From: Oceanospirillaceae bacterium
GTDB lineage: Bacteria > Pseudomonadota > Gammaproteobacteria > Pseudomonadales > Balneatricaceae
Assembly (NCBI GenBank): GCA_023954795.1
Contig: JAGSHA010000046.1
Coordinates: 1-13,635 of the forward strand
Direction: 5' to 3'
DNA length: 13,635 bases
Position numbers and translations under genes: made by a program
Notes under the pieces: model-generated
The model's input: the letters and a program-made list of their open reading frames with translations, nothing else
Databases searched by the model: none
What the model was told of the DNA's origin: nothing
In this document: positions 13,208-13,635 of the stretch, in pieces
Position numbering within the stretch: the stretch's first letter is position 1
How the letters are laid out: every line of letters starts with the position of its first letter

Positions 13208-13635
13208 TCAATCTTTCTTGATACGATATTCAGCAGAACGAGCGTGAGCGGTCAGGCTTTCTCCGCGCGCCAATACAGACGCCACCTTACCCATCTCTGA
13301 CGCACCCTCCGCTGAGAACATGATCAATGATGAGCGCTTCTGGAAATCATACACACCCAGTGGCGAAGAAAAGCGCGCGGTACCGGATGTCGGCAGGACA
13401 TGGTTCGGTCCGGCACAGTAATCACCCAGCGCTTCCGCAGTATAACGCCCCATGAAAATTGCACCCGCATGGCGTACCAGCGGTAACAATGCTTCAGGTT
13501 CTTCAACCGACAACTCGAGATGCTCCGGCGCAATACGATTGGTCACATCCATCGCTTCGTCCATATCCTGCACCTTAATCAGCGCAGCACGATCACGCAA
13601 CGACACATCGATAATCGCTTTACGCTCCATCGTTG
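13208..13635 (-). CDS. hisD: Histidinol dehydrogenase, C-terminal part (5' end outside window)
   Basis: The last 142 or so residues of histidinol dehydrogenase. The enzyme oxidises L-histidinol to L-histidine in two NAD-dependent steps, the end of the histidine pathway. Recognisable family stretches are NRIAPEHLELSVE, MGRYTAEALGDYCAGPNHVLPTSGTARF, SPLGVYDFQKRSS and the C-terminal LTAHARSAEYRI. The His in APEHLEL and the His in the C-terminal LTAHARS correspond to residues near the zinc and substrate site of the family. The frame stays open to the window edge, so the internal ATG at 13630 is not the true start. The gene ends just before a bidirectional terminator; hisC is not found downstream. 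Confidence 0.95.
   Translation of the reverse strand, partial: TMERKAIIDVSLRDRAALIKVQDMDEAMDVTNRIAPEHLELSVEEPEALLPLVRHAGAIFMGRYTAEALGDYCAGPNHVLPTSGTARFSSPLGVYDFQKRSSLIMFSAEGASEMGKVASVLARGESLTAHARSAEYRIKKD

Overview
The window looks like chromosomal DNA of a marine-type gammaproteobacterium. The order zapG (yhcB) - Nif3 - degS/algW - hisD resembles the Pseudomonas/Oceanospirillales arrangement. Vitamin B12 salvage, NnrS and an AcuI-type acryloyl-CoA reductase also fit a heterotroph of the Oceanospirillaceae kind. The genus is inference from protein style and gene order; no rRNA is present. Genes are densely packed, and no insertion sequence, phage gene, tRNA or CRISPR array was seen. The longest stretches without a gene are about 140 bp.

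Region 1 (1-7124) is a cobalamin uptake and salvage locus in two facing parts. On the + strand are the C-terminal part of a TonB-dependent receptor (BtuB-like), a terminator, a PduO-type cob(I)alamin adenosyltransferase, a pair of palindromes, and a small secreted six-cysteine protein of unknown function. On the - strand, reading leftward, are btuF, cobU, cobT, cobC and an HDOD-GAF protein. They are joined by ATGA overlaps or gaps of 21 nt or less, so they look like one transcript. The receptor and BtuF would bring in corrinoid, the adenosyltransferase would form the adenosyl derivative, CobU and CobT would activate the aminoalcohol and the lower base, and CobC would dephosphorylate. The cobalamin synthase gene cobS and the permease genes btuCD are not in the window.

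Region 2 (7125-10358) holds nnrS (nitric oxide stress membrane protein), running divergently from btuF. It ends at a strong bidirectional terminator shared with the convergent acuI-type gene. acuI is divergent from a GntR/FCD regulator with a TTG start. The short spacer between them carries a clear acuI promoter whose -10 box is overlapped by a perfect 15-bp palindrome of the FadR-type operator class (TTGT-N3-ACAA). This is the best-supported regulatory circuit in the window.

Region 3 (10359-13635) is housekeeping: zapG/yhcB with an unusually long acidic tail, a bidirectional terminator, a Nif3/YbgI protein on the - strand, a DegS/AlgW periplasmic protease on the + strand from a good sigma-70 promoter, another bidirectional terminator, and the C-terminal end of hisD on the - strand.

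The most unusual items are the small secreted protein with mirror-symmetric cysteines (a twin CX3C layout followed by 11-residue repeats) and the operator/promoter arrangement at acuI. Most other genes belong to well-known families.
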